Below, one piece after another: positions 16,159-24,274 of a stretch of 64,000 bases of DNA. Origin of the DNA: Candidatus Roslinia caecavium (GTDB lineage: Bacteria; Bacillota; Clostridia; Monoglobales; Monoglobaceae). Numbering within the stretch: the stretch's first letter is position 1; every line of letters starts with the position of its first letter. A model generated the notes under the pieces. It was given only the letters and a program-made list of their open reading frames with translations, did no database searches and was not told where the DNA came from. The stretch spans positions 1-64,000 of the forward strand of contig CAJFTO010000007.1 of NCBI GenBank assembly GCA_904419955.1. Reading direction: 5' to 3'. Position numbers and translations under genes: made by a program.

Positions 16159-16659
16159 ATGTCAGAATTAACCAACGCTGAGAAAATACTTGATATACTT
16201 CATAAGGATTGCAGAATACCGCTTGAACAAATAGCCGATATGCTCGGCGAGCCTATCGATACCGTCGCCGAGGAGATAAGTAAAATGGAAGAAGAAGGCG
16301 TTATCCTCGGTTACGGAGCTAAGGTGAATTGGGATAAGGCGTTCGGCTCCGAGGCCGTTACCGCGTATATCGAGATCAAGGTGACGCCTCAGAGGAATCA
16401 GGGGTTCGACCGTATCGCCGAGAGGATATATCAGTATCCCGAGGTCAAGGCGGTGAATCTCATGAGCGGGAGCTACGATTTTGGCATAACTGTCGAGGGT
16501 TCCAACGTCAAGGAGATCGCCCAGTTTGTCTCGGATCATCTCGCGCCGATGGACTCCGTTATAAGCACCGCCACCCACTTTGTGCTTAAAAGATATAAAT
16601 ACGACGGGATTATATGCAGCAAGCCGGAAAAAGACGACAGGGAGGTAATATCCCTATGA
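16159..16659 (+). CDS. Lrp/AsnC-family transcriptional regulator
   Basis: A 166-residue regulator with an N-terminal winged helix (ILDILHKDCRIPLEQIADML...EEGVILGYGAKV) and a C-terminal RAM-type ligand domain (AYIEIKV..., VNLMSGSYDFGITVEG). Lrp/AsnC proteins usually sense amino acids. The stop overlaps the ATG of the aminotransferase gene in an ATGA, so the two are translated together. It probably controls this amino-acid metabolic pair in response to an amino acid or the transaminase product. Confidence 0.9.
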   Translation: MSELTNAEKILDILHKDCRIPLEQIADMLGEPIDTVAEEISKMEEEGVILGYGAKVNWDKAFGSEAVTAYIEIKVTPQRNQGFDRIAERIYQYPEVKAVNLMSGSYDFGITVEGSNVKEIAQFVSDHLAPMDSVISTATHFVLKRYKYDGIICSKPEKDDREVISL

Positions 16660-17828
16660 GCTTCGAAGTAAATAAGATACTGAACGAAACCGTTAAGAAT
16701 ATCCCGCCGTCCGGGATAAGAAAGTTTTTCGACGTCGCGGCGGAGATGGAGGACTGTATCTCGCTCGGAGTCGGCGAGCCGGATTTTGTTACGCCTTGGC
16801 ATATCAGGGACGAGGGGATATATTCTCTCGAAAAAGGGCATACGCATTATACCTCGAACGCGGGTCTGAAAGAGCTGAGAACTGAAATATGCAACTATCT
16901 TCTGCGCCGCTTTAATTTGAGTTATAACCCGCTGAGTCACGTTGTGGTGACGGTCGGCGGCAGCGAGGCGATAGATCTGTTTATCCGCTCGATCGTGGAG
17001 CCGGGCGACGAGGTTATCGTACCCGAGCCGTGTTTTGTCTGCTACAAGCCCATAGTCGAGCTTCAGGGCGGCGTCGCGGTTCCGATAATAACAAAGGCGG
17101 AGGATAAGTTCAAGCTCACTCCCGAGCAGCTTAAGGCGGTTATCACACCTAAGACGAAGGCGCTCGTATTGCCTTATCCGAACAATCCGACCGGCGGTAT
17201 AATGAACAAGAAAGATCTTGAGAAGATCGCCGAGGTGATATTGGATACGAATATCATGGTTCTGTCGGACGAGATATACGCCGAGCTTACATACGGCGGC
17301 GACCACGTGTCTATCGCGTCTATCGACGGTATGCACGAGAGGACGGTCGTAGTAAACGGGTTCTCCAAATCTTACGCTATGACCGGTTGGCGTCTCGGCT
17401 ACGCCTGCGGCGGCGAGGAGATAATCTCGGCCATGACCAAAGTTCACCAATACGCGATCATGTCCGCGCCGACTACCGCGCAGTACGCGGCTATAGAGGC
17501 GCTCAAAAACGGCGACGGCGACGTCGAGACTATGAGAAACGAATACAACTACAGAAGAAACGTGATAGTCAAGGGATTTAACGATATGGGTCTCGACTGT
17601 TTTGAGCCTGAGGGCGCGTTCTACGCGTTTCCGTCGATCCAGAGCACGGGCATGAGTTCGAACGAATTCTGCGAGAGACTGCTGTATTCAAAGAAGCTGG
17701 CCGTCGTTCCCGGCAATGCGTTCGGAAGCAGCGGCGAGGGCTTTATCAGATGTTCCTACGCGTATTCGATAGACAACATCAACGAGGCTCTAAACAGGAT
17801 GGACATGTTCTTGAAGGAGATAAAATAA
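16656..17828 (+). CDS. PLP-dependent class I/II aminotransferase
   Basis: About 390 residues, normal for fold-type I aminotransferases. Motifs: SLGVGEPDF near the N-terminus, the NPTGG loop (YPNNPTGG), the DEIYAELTY segment with the PLP-contacting Asp/Tyr, and the PLP lysine in NGFSKSYAMTGWRLGY; the C-terminal arginine is in EGFIRCSYA. The substrate cannot be told from sequence; aspartate/aromatic-type aminotransferases of the AspB/PatA group are the closest class. GGGAGG precedes the ATG at 16656, which overlaps the stop of the regulator gene. A terminator follows 75 bases after the stop. Confidence 0.9.
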   Translation: MSFEVNKILNETVKNIPPSGIRKFFDVAAEMEDCISLGVGEPDFVTPWHIRDEGIYSLEKGHTHYTSNAGLKELRTEICNYLLRRFNLSYNPLSHVVVTVGGSEAIDLFIRSIVEPGDEVIVPEPCFVCYKPIVELQGGVAVPIITKAEDKFKLTPEQLKAVITPKTKALVLPYPNNPTGGIMNKKDLEKIAEVILDTNIMVLSDEIYAELTYGGDHVSIASIDGMHERTVVVNGFSKSYAMTGWRLGYACGGEEIISAMTKVHQYAIMSAPTTAQYAAIEALKNGDGDVETMRNEYNYRRNVIVKGFNDMGLDCFEPEGAFYAFPSIQSTGMSSNEFCERLLYSKKLAVVPGNAFGSSGEGFIRCSYAYSIDNINEALNRMDMFLKEIK

Positions 17829-17903
17829 ACGCACTATGTTAAAATATTTGTTTTCTAATACGCGTTTAAGTAATAAATGATTTTTAAATATTAAAGTAAA
17901 AGA

Positions 17904-17934
17904 GGACGGGAAAATAGCCCGTCCTTGCTGTTTA
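17904..17934 (+). terminator. Terminator of the aminotransferase operon
   Basis: GGACGGG and CCCGTCC form a seven-bp perfect stem with a seven-base loop, followed by TTGCTGTTT. Confidence 0.75.
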
Positions 17935-17986
17935 TTTATTTCGTTTTATCGGTTTATAAATCGCTATATTGTAAAGGAATTGTAAA

Positions 17987-18015
17987 TTGACGGATTACGT
18001 CGAATGTTATATAAT
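17987..18015 (+). promoter_or_regulatory. Promoter of the small hydrophobic peptide gene
   Basis: TTGACG (17987-17992), an exact 17-base spacer and TATAAT (18010-18015). Predicted start about 18022, giving a 73-base leader. Confidence 0.8.
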
Positions 18016-18053
18016 ATCGTTAGCAGATAAGAGGTAATTGAAGAGCGGTTAGC

Positions 18054-18089
18054 CATCTCCTAAGTTGCATTGGCAACAGAAAGGAGGTG
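18054..18089 (+). promoter_or_regulatory. Leader hairpin sequestering the ribosome binding site of the peptide
   Basis: CATCTCCT (18054-18061) can pair with AGGAGGTG (18082-18089), which is the ribosome binding site of the peptide gene; one pair is G:U. An inner stem GTTGC/GCAAC with an ATTG loop closes the structure. The site would be hidden until the RNA refolds. Confidence 0.65.
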
Positions 18090-18095
18090 AAGTCT

Positions 18096-18224
18096 ATGTG
18101 GAATACAATACTTAAGGTTATTGTAGCTGTTATCATTTTTTTGATAATAGTTTCTATAAATGTAACCGCCCTCGTAAATGCCAAAAGGGCGGTTATAATT
18201 TATATTATTGTACTTTTTGGCTAA
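18096..18224 (+). CDS. 42-aa hydrophobic peptide, candidate type I toxin
   Basis: The peptide starts MWNTILKVIVAVIIFLI and ends VIIYIIVLFG: two hydrophobic stretches separated by a short NAKRA turn, with Lys7, Lys30 and Arg31 as its only charges. It is thus a membrane peptide of the size seen in type I toxins (Fst, TxpA, BsrG, and the clostridial CD2517.1 type), though I see no direct family match. AAGGAGGTGAAG lies eight bases upstream. The gene has its own near-consensus promoter, a leader hairpin over the ribosome binding site, mRNA ends that can pair with each other, and an opposing promoter just beyond its 3' end. A ten-bp hairpin (18163-18172 with 18186-18195) lies inside the coding region. 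Real translation and toxicity are inferred. Confidence 0.75.
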   Translation: MWNTILKVIVAVIIFLIIVSINVTALVNAKRAVIIYIIVLFG

Positions 18225-18251
18225 CCGTTTAACGGTTCTCCTCTTTTCTGC
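18150..18251 (-). ncRNA. Predicted antisense RNA opposite the peptide mRNA 3' part
   Basis: Transcription from the minus-strand promoter at 18256-18284 would start near 18250 and run into the 3' end of the peptide gene. The 5' end would read GCAGAAAAGAGG and then CGGTTAGCC, copying the 5' end of the peptide mRNA (GCAGATAAGAGG and CGGTTAGCC). The 3' end is uncertain; the ten-bp hairpin at 18163-18195 is a possible stop signal. Expected role: pair with the mRNA and block expression. Confidence 0.5.
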
Positions 18252-18255
18252 TTTT
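18223..18255 (+). terminator. Hairpin and pyrimidine tract at the 3' end of the peptide gene
   Basis: AACCGT-TTA-ACGGTT (18223-18237) is followed by CTCCTCTTTTCTGCTTTT. The CCTCTTTTCTGC part is complementary, with one mismatch, to the predicted 5' end of the same mRNA, and GGCTAACCG (18219-18227) to CGGTTAGCC (18046-18054). Confidence 0.5.
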
Positions 18256-18284
18256 ATTATACAATAAAATTTCTAAATAGTCAA
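18256..18284 (-). promoter_or_regulatory. Antisense promoter facing the peptide gene
   Basis: Read on the minus strand: TTGACT (18284-18279), exactly 17 bases, TATAAT (18261-18256). It lies 12 bases after the stop codon of the minus-strand stalk-like gene and points into the 3' end of the peptide gene. Confidence 0.75.
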
Positions 18285-18295
18285 CGCATTTTTAC

Positions 18296-20026
18296 TCATC
18301 TAAAACTAAATTCGTCCAGCTCCATCTCGCAGCTTAGGCCGCCGTTGTAGTCGAACGTTATCGTACCCGCGCGCTCGTCTACCTCTACGCCCGTTAAAAA
18401 GCCGGGGTCGTTAACGTTCTCCTCGCCCATCAGGTAGTACATCGACATCCGGCCTACGTCCATAAAGATTTCGTCCTCGGTCATCACGTACGCGTAATAC
18501 ACCCTGGTATTCCGTCCCATAACGTTCATAACGTCGCTCTTTACATATATATCGCAGTCGCCGTATGAATATTCGGTCGGGTTTATATTGTCGTAATGCG
18601 CGTTGTTTATTCTGAGCAGAGCCGCTTCCTCGAGTTCGGCGGGATAGAGCGCGTCCTCAGAGTTTAGGTTGAACCTTGAGTCTAGAATATCCAGATCGCC
18701 CTGGAGATGACAGCCTTTAGACATGCCGTAGCCGGTGTAGGAGTTTATTACCTCTTCGCCTCGGTCGGTCATGTCGCATATGTCAGACGCGTCAACAAAG
18801 ATGTCGTCGCCGCAGCGGATAACGTAGCCGCTGTCCGAGTCGGTTAATTCGGCGCCGTTTAGAAATACAGCGGCGGTATCGTAGTCCTGGATCACAGGGC
18901 GGTATTTCTCGGTATCGACCCGGTTTACGACCGCGTTTCTGTTTATCGTTATATCGGAGTCGTATACCGCGCTTGCGAAGTAGCCGTTTGTGAAATATCT
19001 AAAGCCGCAGTTTTCAAAGTCCGCAAGCCTCAGATAGTCCTTGCCTCCCATCGAATACGCGGGGAGAGTAACCCCGTTTACCGTGTAGCTAAAATCCGAA
19101 TCAGTTATAACGCTGAGCGCGGAGTTATACTCGGCCTCGCTGGCCGGGAATACGTGCAGAGAACTAAGTTCTATCTGTTTATATTCGGTCAGTCCCTCGG
19201 TCGTGGTATGCTTGAAATATACGGTGTCGCCGTCGCTCGCCATGCGGTATTCGGACGGTCTTAAGTAGTAGAGCTGAGCTATCCGGTAGATATCGACCCA
19301 AAGCCCCGAATCGTACAGAGCGTAATGCCTGTTTAGACTGTCGCCGTGGGGTAGTCCGCCGATCCGCTTCTGGAACAGCCAGGTCGAGCCGACGCGGTAG
19401 TAGTTGGTGGTCTCCATAAGTCCCGCCCTGTCTCTTAAGAACGCGTTGCTTATCAGCGCGGCGGCTAAGTTGGCGTTATCGCTGTAGTCGGATACGTTCG
19501 TGTAGAGGGAGAGGAGCCTTTGACTGTCGTCGTAGGTATAGCTCATAAAATACGGTCTGGTCTCGATGTAGTAGCTGTATTCCTGGTCGTAATCCATTCC
19601 CATCGTCTCGACCTTGGCGACCATCTGCCCGTCGATCGCGTACGCTTCGATCTGCTTGCCGTTGAGATACGCCTTTATATCGGTCTCATAGACGTAACCC
19701 GCCGTGCCGCCGACCTCGCCGCGCGGGATATATGGGTTGAAGTTCGGGTCGACTCTGCCGGTCTTGGTGACGAATACGCTTCTGATGTTGTCGTTGTAGT
19801 AGACGGTAAAGCCGTAGTCTTCCAAATCCTCGAGCGCGATAAGCGTCTCGCCGTCGATGGCGTAGCCCTTTATACTTCGCCCGTCTACCTGAGTCTGGAT
19901 ATCGGTCGTGTAGATAGTGTCGGTTATGTCGCCTACCGCCGCGCTCGCCGTTATCGTGCAGAATAGGCAAGCGGCCAGGATCGTAACGCTTACGGCTACA
20001 ATTGATAGTTTAATAAGTTTTTTCAT
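18296..20026 (-). CDS. Secreted protein with stalk-like repeats
   Basis: A 576-residue exported protein with an N-terminal signal peptide (MKKLIKLSIVAVSV to TASA, about 30 residues). Residues about 35-90 contain a module reading TQVDGRSIKGYAIDGETLIALEDLEDYGF; related modules begin near 110 (KAYLNGKQIEAYAIDG) and 320 (YTVNGVTLPAYSMGGKDYLRLADFENCGF). This is the beta-rich stalk-like domain family, also present in the protein at 62634. No catalytic motif is seen. AAGGGGGTT precedes the ATG. There is no convincing terminator between its stop and the antisense promoter at 18284. It is probably a cell-surface or extracellular structural protein, exact role unknown. Confidence 0.8.
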   Translation of the reverse strand: MKKLIKLSIVAVSVTILAACLFCTITASAAVGDITDTIYTTDIQTQVDGRSIKGYAIDGETLIALEDLEDYGFTVYYNDNIRSVFVTKTGRVDPNFNPYIPRGEVGGTAGYVYETDIKAYLNGKQIEAYAIDGQMVAKVETMGMDYDQEYSYYIETRPYFMSYTYDDSQRLLSLYTNVSDYSDNANLAAALISNAFLRDRAGLMETTNYYRVGSTWLFQKRIGGLPHGDSLNRHYALYDSGLWVDIYRIAQLYYLRPSEYRMASDGDTVYFKHTTTEGLTEYKQIELSSLHVFPASEAEYNSALSVITDSDFSYTVNGVTLPAYSMGGKDYLRLADFENCGFRYFTNGYFASAVYDSDITINRNAVVNRVDTEKYRPVIQDYDTAAVFLNGAELTDSDSGYVIRCGDDIFVDASDICDMTDRGEEVINSYTGYGMSKGCHLQGDLDILDSRFNLNSEDALYPAELEEAALLRINNAHYDNINPTEYSYGDCDIYVKSDVMNVMGRNTRVYYAYVMTEDEIFMDVGRMSMYYLMGEENVNDPGFLTGVEVDERAGTITFDYNGGLSCEMELDEFSFR

Positions 20027-20392
20027 GATATAACCCCCTTGTATTATTGATATTTATTAAATTTATTTGTTTTTAAAGTTTTAGTCCGAGGCGGAGTCCG
20101 GTCGTAAAATGGGACTTTATTTACCGGCGGCTCGCGATAGATAAACGCCTCTTTTGTTCGATACTGCGGCCGAAATCTTATTTATTCCTCGGTTTATCGC
20201 CGCCTGCGACCGGGTTTTGCGTTCGTATGTTCAAGCTGTAGACGCGCGGGCGATTTTGCGCCGAGCCACGCGATCGTTTATTTCGTTCCCCTCAGAAATA
20301 AATCGATAATATTATACTAATAAGACTATGTATTTTGTGAAAATGTTCCATGTTTTTAGTAAAAAAATTAAAAATATATAAAGATTTTAACA
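20027..20392. other. Intergenic region without a gene
   Basis: Upstream of the stalk-like gene. A possible minus-strand TATAAT-like box lies near 20312-20320 (plus-strand ATTATACTA). Otherwise nothing is recognised; there are no credible open frames with a ribosome binding site. Confidence 0.4.
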
Positions 20393-20419
20393 AAAAACGC
20401 CTCCGAAAAATGGAGGCGC
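20393..20419 (-). terminator. Terminator of the ireB gene
   Basis: On the minus strand CGCCTCC and GGAGGCG form a seven-bp stem with a seven-base loop, followed by TTTTTT. It starts 14 bases after the ireB stop. Confidence 0.85.
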
Positions 20420-20432
20420 AGGAGTATATAGA

Positions 20433-20729
20433 TTATGACGATTGTTCGTCGTCTTCTTCCAAACTCGCGTGGGTCACGTAAAACGCTACCAGTTCTTCGA
20501 GGATTTCGTCTCTCTCTACCTTCCTGATAAGGCTTCTGGCATTGTTGTAGGACGTGATATAAGACGGATCGCCCGATAAAATATAGCCAACAAGCTGGTT
20601 TATCGGATTATAGCCCTTCTCCGTCAGCGCTTCATGAACCTTGAGTATGATCTCCTTTGGAGCCGGACGATCGATAGGAAGCTCAAACTTCATCGTGTTT
20701 GAAATATTCTGGGAATTATCATTATTCAC
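20433..20729 (-). CDS. ireB: IreB-family (UPF0297) regulatory phosphoprotein
   Basis: A 98-residue protein whose centre reads [49 protein letters not shown], the diagnostic IreB/UPF0297 sequence (shown here as family hallmark, e.g. GYNPINQ and SGDP.YIT). In Enterococcus, IreB is phosphorylated by the PASTA kinase IreK and restrains cell-wall stress and cephalosporin tolerance; the N-terminal Ser/Thr stretch here (NSQNISNT) may hold such sites. In most Firmicutes the gene sits beside ruvX, but here it stands alone with its own terminator. The leader contains AGCGCC/GGCGCT near 20811-20824. Confidence 0.9.
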   Translation of the reverse strand: MNNDNSQNISNTMKFELPIDRPAPKEIILKVHEALTEKGYNPINQLVGYILSGDPSYITSYNNARSLIRKVERDEILEELVAFYVTHASLEEDDEQSS

Positions 20730-21210
20730 TTACAACACCCGCCTTTTCTTAATAGTTTTATCAAATAAGCTCCGCTGTGAATATTCAGCTATCTATAAAT
20801 AATATGCAAAAGCGCCCCGGCGCTATCCCGGGCGGACATATTAATATTGATAAACTATTGACAATTATATATCAAAGTCGCAGCAATGTCAAGTAAACCG
20901 CGGGGTTTTAAATGTAAACTTATTATAAACAAAATGCGACGAAGAGATTGCGATCCGAAAAGGGCGGTATGGCGTAGGAGCCGGGATAATAGGAATTAGA
21001 CCTTAAGGCGGCGCAAATTCGTCGCGCGCCGTCCGGCGAACGGCAGGTTTATTTTTCTGTCGCCTTAAGGCGTTCTATTCGACTTAAAGCCGCAGTGTAT
21101 TCTTAAATCCATAACTGGCAGGGCGTCTCGATGAAAATACATAAGAAAGGAGCCTTCAAGTTTCTCAGGCGGGAGAAAACAAGAGACGGATTTATTTTCT
21201 CATCGCGCTT
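20730..21210. other. Intergenic region with long inverted repeat
   Basis: No credible gene. It holds the ireB leader (20730-20880, with A/T-rich promoter-like sequence and a small G/C hairpin) and a perfect ten-bp inverted repeat, CCTTAAGGCG (21001-21010) with CGCCTTAAGG (21061-21070), 50 bases apart, of unknown meaning. Confidence 0.45.
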
Positions 21211-21249
21211 AAAAAGCCGTATAAAAGCCCTTGCAGGCCTATACGGCTT
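21211..21249 (-). terminator. Terminator after pheT
   Basis: On the minus strand AAGCCGTAT pairs with ATACGGCTT around an 18-base loop containing a nested GGC/GCC, followed by TTTAA. It lies 34 bases after the pheT stop. Confidence 0.75.
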
Positions 21250-21282
21250 CTATGTTCTTAACTCTGTAAATAAGCTCTGTAT

Positions 21283-23643
21283 TTACCTCAACTGCGCGTT
21301 GAGTTCGCTCTTCAGGCTTTCCAATATCTTACCCATAACGGCGTTTACTTCGTCGTCTGTGAGCGTTCTGTCCGCTGCGCGGAAAGTTATGGAGTATGCG
21401 ACGCTCTTTTTGCCGTTGCCAACCTGAGAGCCTTCGTATATGTCGAACAACTTGTAGCTCTCGACTATATTGGAGCGGTTCTTCTCTATTATTTTTTCTA
21501 TCTCGCCGACGTTTACCGCCTTGTCCAAAACCATCGCTATATCGCGGCTTGTTGCCGGGAACTTCGGCAGAGCCTTATAATGCTTATCAAAGGTCGCCGA
21601 ATTTAATATAGTATTAAAGTCGAGCTCGGCGCAGTATACATCGGCGTCTATCTTGAAGTTTTCCGCGACCTCAGGGTGAACCTCGCCTATAACGCCCAGT
21701 TTCTTATCGCCTATATATACCTCGGCGCAGCGTCCGGGGTGATAGGACGGGTTAGCGCTCTGCGGCCTGAACGAATACTTGCGTATCCCCAGCTTATCCA
21801 GCAGCGCCTCGACTATTCCCTTAAGCTTATAGAAATCCGCATCTCCGTACATACCGATTGATATTACCTGCTTCTCCTCGGGGAGCTTACCCTTTTCGGT
21901 CGGGATATATATTGTTGCGAGTTCGAACAGCTCTGCGGCGTCGCGAAAACGGTTGTAGTTTACGCGCAGTATCTTGAGCATAGACGAGAGGGTCATAGTT
22001 CTCATCACGCTGTTCTCTTCGCCGAGAGGATTAGTTATTCTGATAACGTCGCCCATCTCGATATTGGTCAGCGCGTATTCCTTTGGATCGATAAAAGAGT
22101 AGGTCATTATCTCGGACAGTCCAAAGGATGTGAGCGCGTTTTTGACCTCGTCTTCAATCTTTTGTTTAAAGGTCTTGCCGCCGACCACTACGGCCGAATT
22201 CATCAGCGTGGACGGGATCTTGTCGTAGCCGTATATGCGAACGACCTCTTCGGATATGTCCGCCATCGACTCGATATCTCCTCTGAAAGTCGGAACCGTA
22301 ACGGTCATACTATCCGCGTCTACCTTAAAGTCAAGCCTCGTTAAGTAGTCTATCATGTCCGACTCCGGTATATCCGTGCCGAGGAAACGATTCATCTTTT
22401 CCGGTTCGAACGGCAGAACGAGAGCCTCTTTCTTATTAGGATATACGTCTATCGCGCCGCCTACAACTTCGCAGGACGGCTGCATGTTTTTAAGCAGTTC
22501 GCAGGCGCGGTTTATCGCGTTCATACAATTTTCGGGGTCTAAGCCTTTCTCGAACAGCGCGGACGCGTCGGTGCGCATACCTAAAGCTTTCGCGCCGCGT
22601 CTTACCAATACCGCGCTGAAGTTTGCGCTTTCGAATAATACGTTCGTAGTATCGTCCGTAACTTCTGAGTTGGCTCCGCCCATGACTCCGGCGACGCCTA
22701 TGGCGCGTTTTGTATCGGATATCGCGATCATCTCATGGCTCAGAGTCCTCGGTTGATCGTCGAGAGTCTCGAGCTGTTCGCCCTCGGCAGCGCGGCGAAC
22801 GATTATTTTTTTGTCCTCCACATGGTCGAGGTCGTAAGCGTGCATCGGCTGACCGTATTCGAGCATGACATAGTTGGTGACGTCCACCACGTTGTTTATC
22901 GCGCGGATACCGCAGGCCTTGAGGCGTCTTTGCATCCACTCCGGCGAGGGTTCTATCTTAACGTTTTTTACCACCCTGCCGACGTATCTTGAGCAGACGT
23001 CCGGGTCTTCTATTTCAATCGTAGCGTAATCGCTCGCGATCTCGTCGTTTTCATCGACATTTATCTCCGGTATATTGAAATCTCTGTCAAACGTAGCCGC
23101 TACCTCCCGGGCCAGACCAATAATACTCATGCAGTCGGGGCGGTTTGAAGTTATCTCGAACTCGGCTACGCTCTCGTCGAGGCCTAAGACCTTGGTTATA
23201 TCCTCGCCTATCGGCGTATCGTCGGGAAGGATCAGTATTCCCGTCGCGCGTTCTTCCGAAATGCCGAGCTCGTCGGTCGAACACATCATGCCGAAGCTCT
23301 CAACGCCGCGGAGCTTGCCCTTGGTTATCTTGACTCCGCCGGGCAGCAGGCTCTTGTGCTTGGCGACCGGAACGACCGCGCCCTCGAATACGTTCTTAGC
23401 GCCCGTGACTATCTGGATCGGATCGCCTTCGCCGACGTCTACCTGGCAGACTACCAGCTTGTCCGCGTCCGGATGCTTTTCTATTTTAAGTATTTTTCCA
23501 ACGACGACGTTTTTGAATTCGCTCGCGGGATTGGTTATCTTTTCGACAATAGACCCGCTCATCGTCATCTTATCGGCAAACTCGTTATCGGTTATGCCGT
23601 CGATATTCATATAATCTTTAAGCCATGAAATCGGTAAATTCAT
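21283..23643 (-). CDS. pheT: Phenylalanyl-tRNA synthetase beta subunit
   Basis: A 786-residue protein of normal bacterial length. Domain order: N-terminal region with MNLPISWLKDYM, a tRNA-binding OB domain (VVVGKILKIEKHPDADKL, about 45-150), the B3/B4 editing domain (SRYVGRVV onward), the B5 domain, the catalytic-core-like module and the C-terminal FDX-ACB anticodon-binding domain (FPATSRDIAMVLDKAVNVGEIE). With PheS it forms the alpha2-beta2 enzyme charging tRNA-Phe. It is separated from pheS by an inserted kinase gene, which is unusual since pheS and pheT are normally adjacent. No T-box leader was found ahead of the operon. Confidence 0.96.
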   Translation of the reverse strand: MNLPISWLKDYMNIDGITDNEFADKMTMSGSIVEKITNPASEFKNVVVGKILKIEKHPDADKLVVCQVDVGEGDPIQIVTGAKNVFEGAVVPVAKHKSLLPGGVKITKGKLRGVESFGMMCSTDELGISEERATGILILPDDTPIGEDITKVLGLDESVAEFEITSNRPDCMSIIGLAREVAATFDRDFNIPEINVDENDEIASDYATIEIEDPDVCSRYVGRVVKNVKIEPSPEWMQRRLKACGIRAINNVVDVTNYVMLEYGQPMHAYDLDHVEDKKIIVRRAAEGEQLETLDDQPRTLSHEMIAISDTKRAIGVAGVMGGANSEVTDDTTNVLFESANFSAVLVRRGAKALGMRTDASALFEKGLDPENCMNAINRACELLKNMQPSCEVVGGAIDVYPNKKEALVLPFEPEKMNRFLGTDIPESDMIDYLTRLDFKVDADSMTVTVPTFRGDIESMADISEEVVRIYGYDKIPSTLMNSAVVVGGKTFKQKIEDEVKNALTSFGLSEIMTYSFIDPKEYALTNIEMGDVIRITNPLGEENSVMRTMTLSSMLKILRVNYNRFRDAAELFELATIYIPTEKGKLPEEKQVISIGMYGDADFYKLKGIVEALLDKLGIRKYSFRPQSANPSYHPGRCAEVYIGDKKLGVIGEVHPEVAENFKIDADVYCAELDFNTILNSATFDKHYKALPKFPATSRDIAMVLDKAVNVGEIEKIIEKNRSNIVESYKLFDIYEGSQVGNGKKSVAYSITFRAADRTLTDDEVNAVMGKILESLKSELNAQLR

Positions 23644-23688
23644 TTTATATCATTCCTACTCTTTAGATTTTTTCTATTATTAAATCTC

Positions 23689-24258
23689 TTATAAATCTCT
23701 TAGATCGTTTATATCCGCCAAATATCTTTCACTATCCTTGCGGCTGTGGAAAATATAGACGTTTTTGTCGGTATATTCTCTCAGCTTATCATATTTGGAC
23801 TTCCTGTCTGCGCGACCTTTATGGAGTACCCAGAACGCGAATTCGAGGTCGAGCTTTTCGTCGCAGCCCTCGCCCATATCCGGCCTGGTCTTATTGTTGT
23901 AAATTATTCTCCGCTTTACGCAGTTTTTAAAGCAGATCAGCCGGTTTACGTCCATCATGATTATCGTATCGGCCATATCAAGGCGTTCGTCATAGAGAAC
24001 TTTGGTATAATTCCCCTCTATGATCCAGCGCTCTTTCAGCAGTTCGGGATAAAGCTTTGCGCGCATATTCTCCCTGCTGTCCGCCCTCCAGCCCGGCAGC
24101 CAGAATAGGCTGTCCATATGTACGGGCTTGATATTGAGCTTACCGCCCAAACGCGCCGCAAGCGTCGATTTTCCGCTTCCCGAAAACCCTATTATGGCTA
24201 TCCGTTTCGGAAGAACGGCCGGTTTGGCGTAGATCCCGACCTTATAATTTATTCTCAT
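23689..24258 (-). CDS. P-loop kinase, FlaR/topology-modulation-like
   Basis: A 189-residue P-loop NTPase with Walker A GFSGSGKST near residue 24 and a DSLFWLPGW motif, followed by a lid-like basic stretch (KNCVKRRIIYNNKTRPD). This pattern belongs to adenylate-kinase-like proteins annotated as topology modulation protein FlaR. The substrate is not known. It sits between pheS and pheT on the same strand, 16 bases from pheS and 45 from pheT, so it is likely co-transcribed with them. An extra 16 residues before the P-loop region are longer than in typical members; the ATG used has no strong ribosome binding site, so a later start is possible. Confidence 0.75.
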   Translation of the reverse strand: MRINYKVGIYAKPAVLPKRIAIIGFSGSGKSTLAARLGGKLNIKPVHMDSLFWLPGWRADSRENMRAKLYPELLKERWIIEGNYTKVLYDERLDMADTIIMMDVNRLICFKNCVKRRIIYNNKTRPDMGEGCDEKLDLEFAFWVLHKGRADRKSKYDKLREYTDKNVYIFHSRKDSERYLADINDLRDL

Positions 24259-24274
24259 AGATACGGCCGAAATC

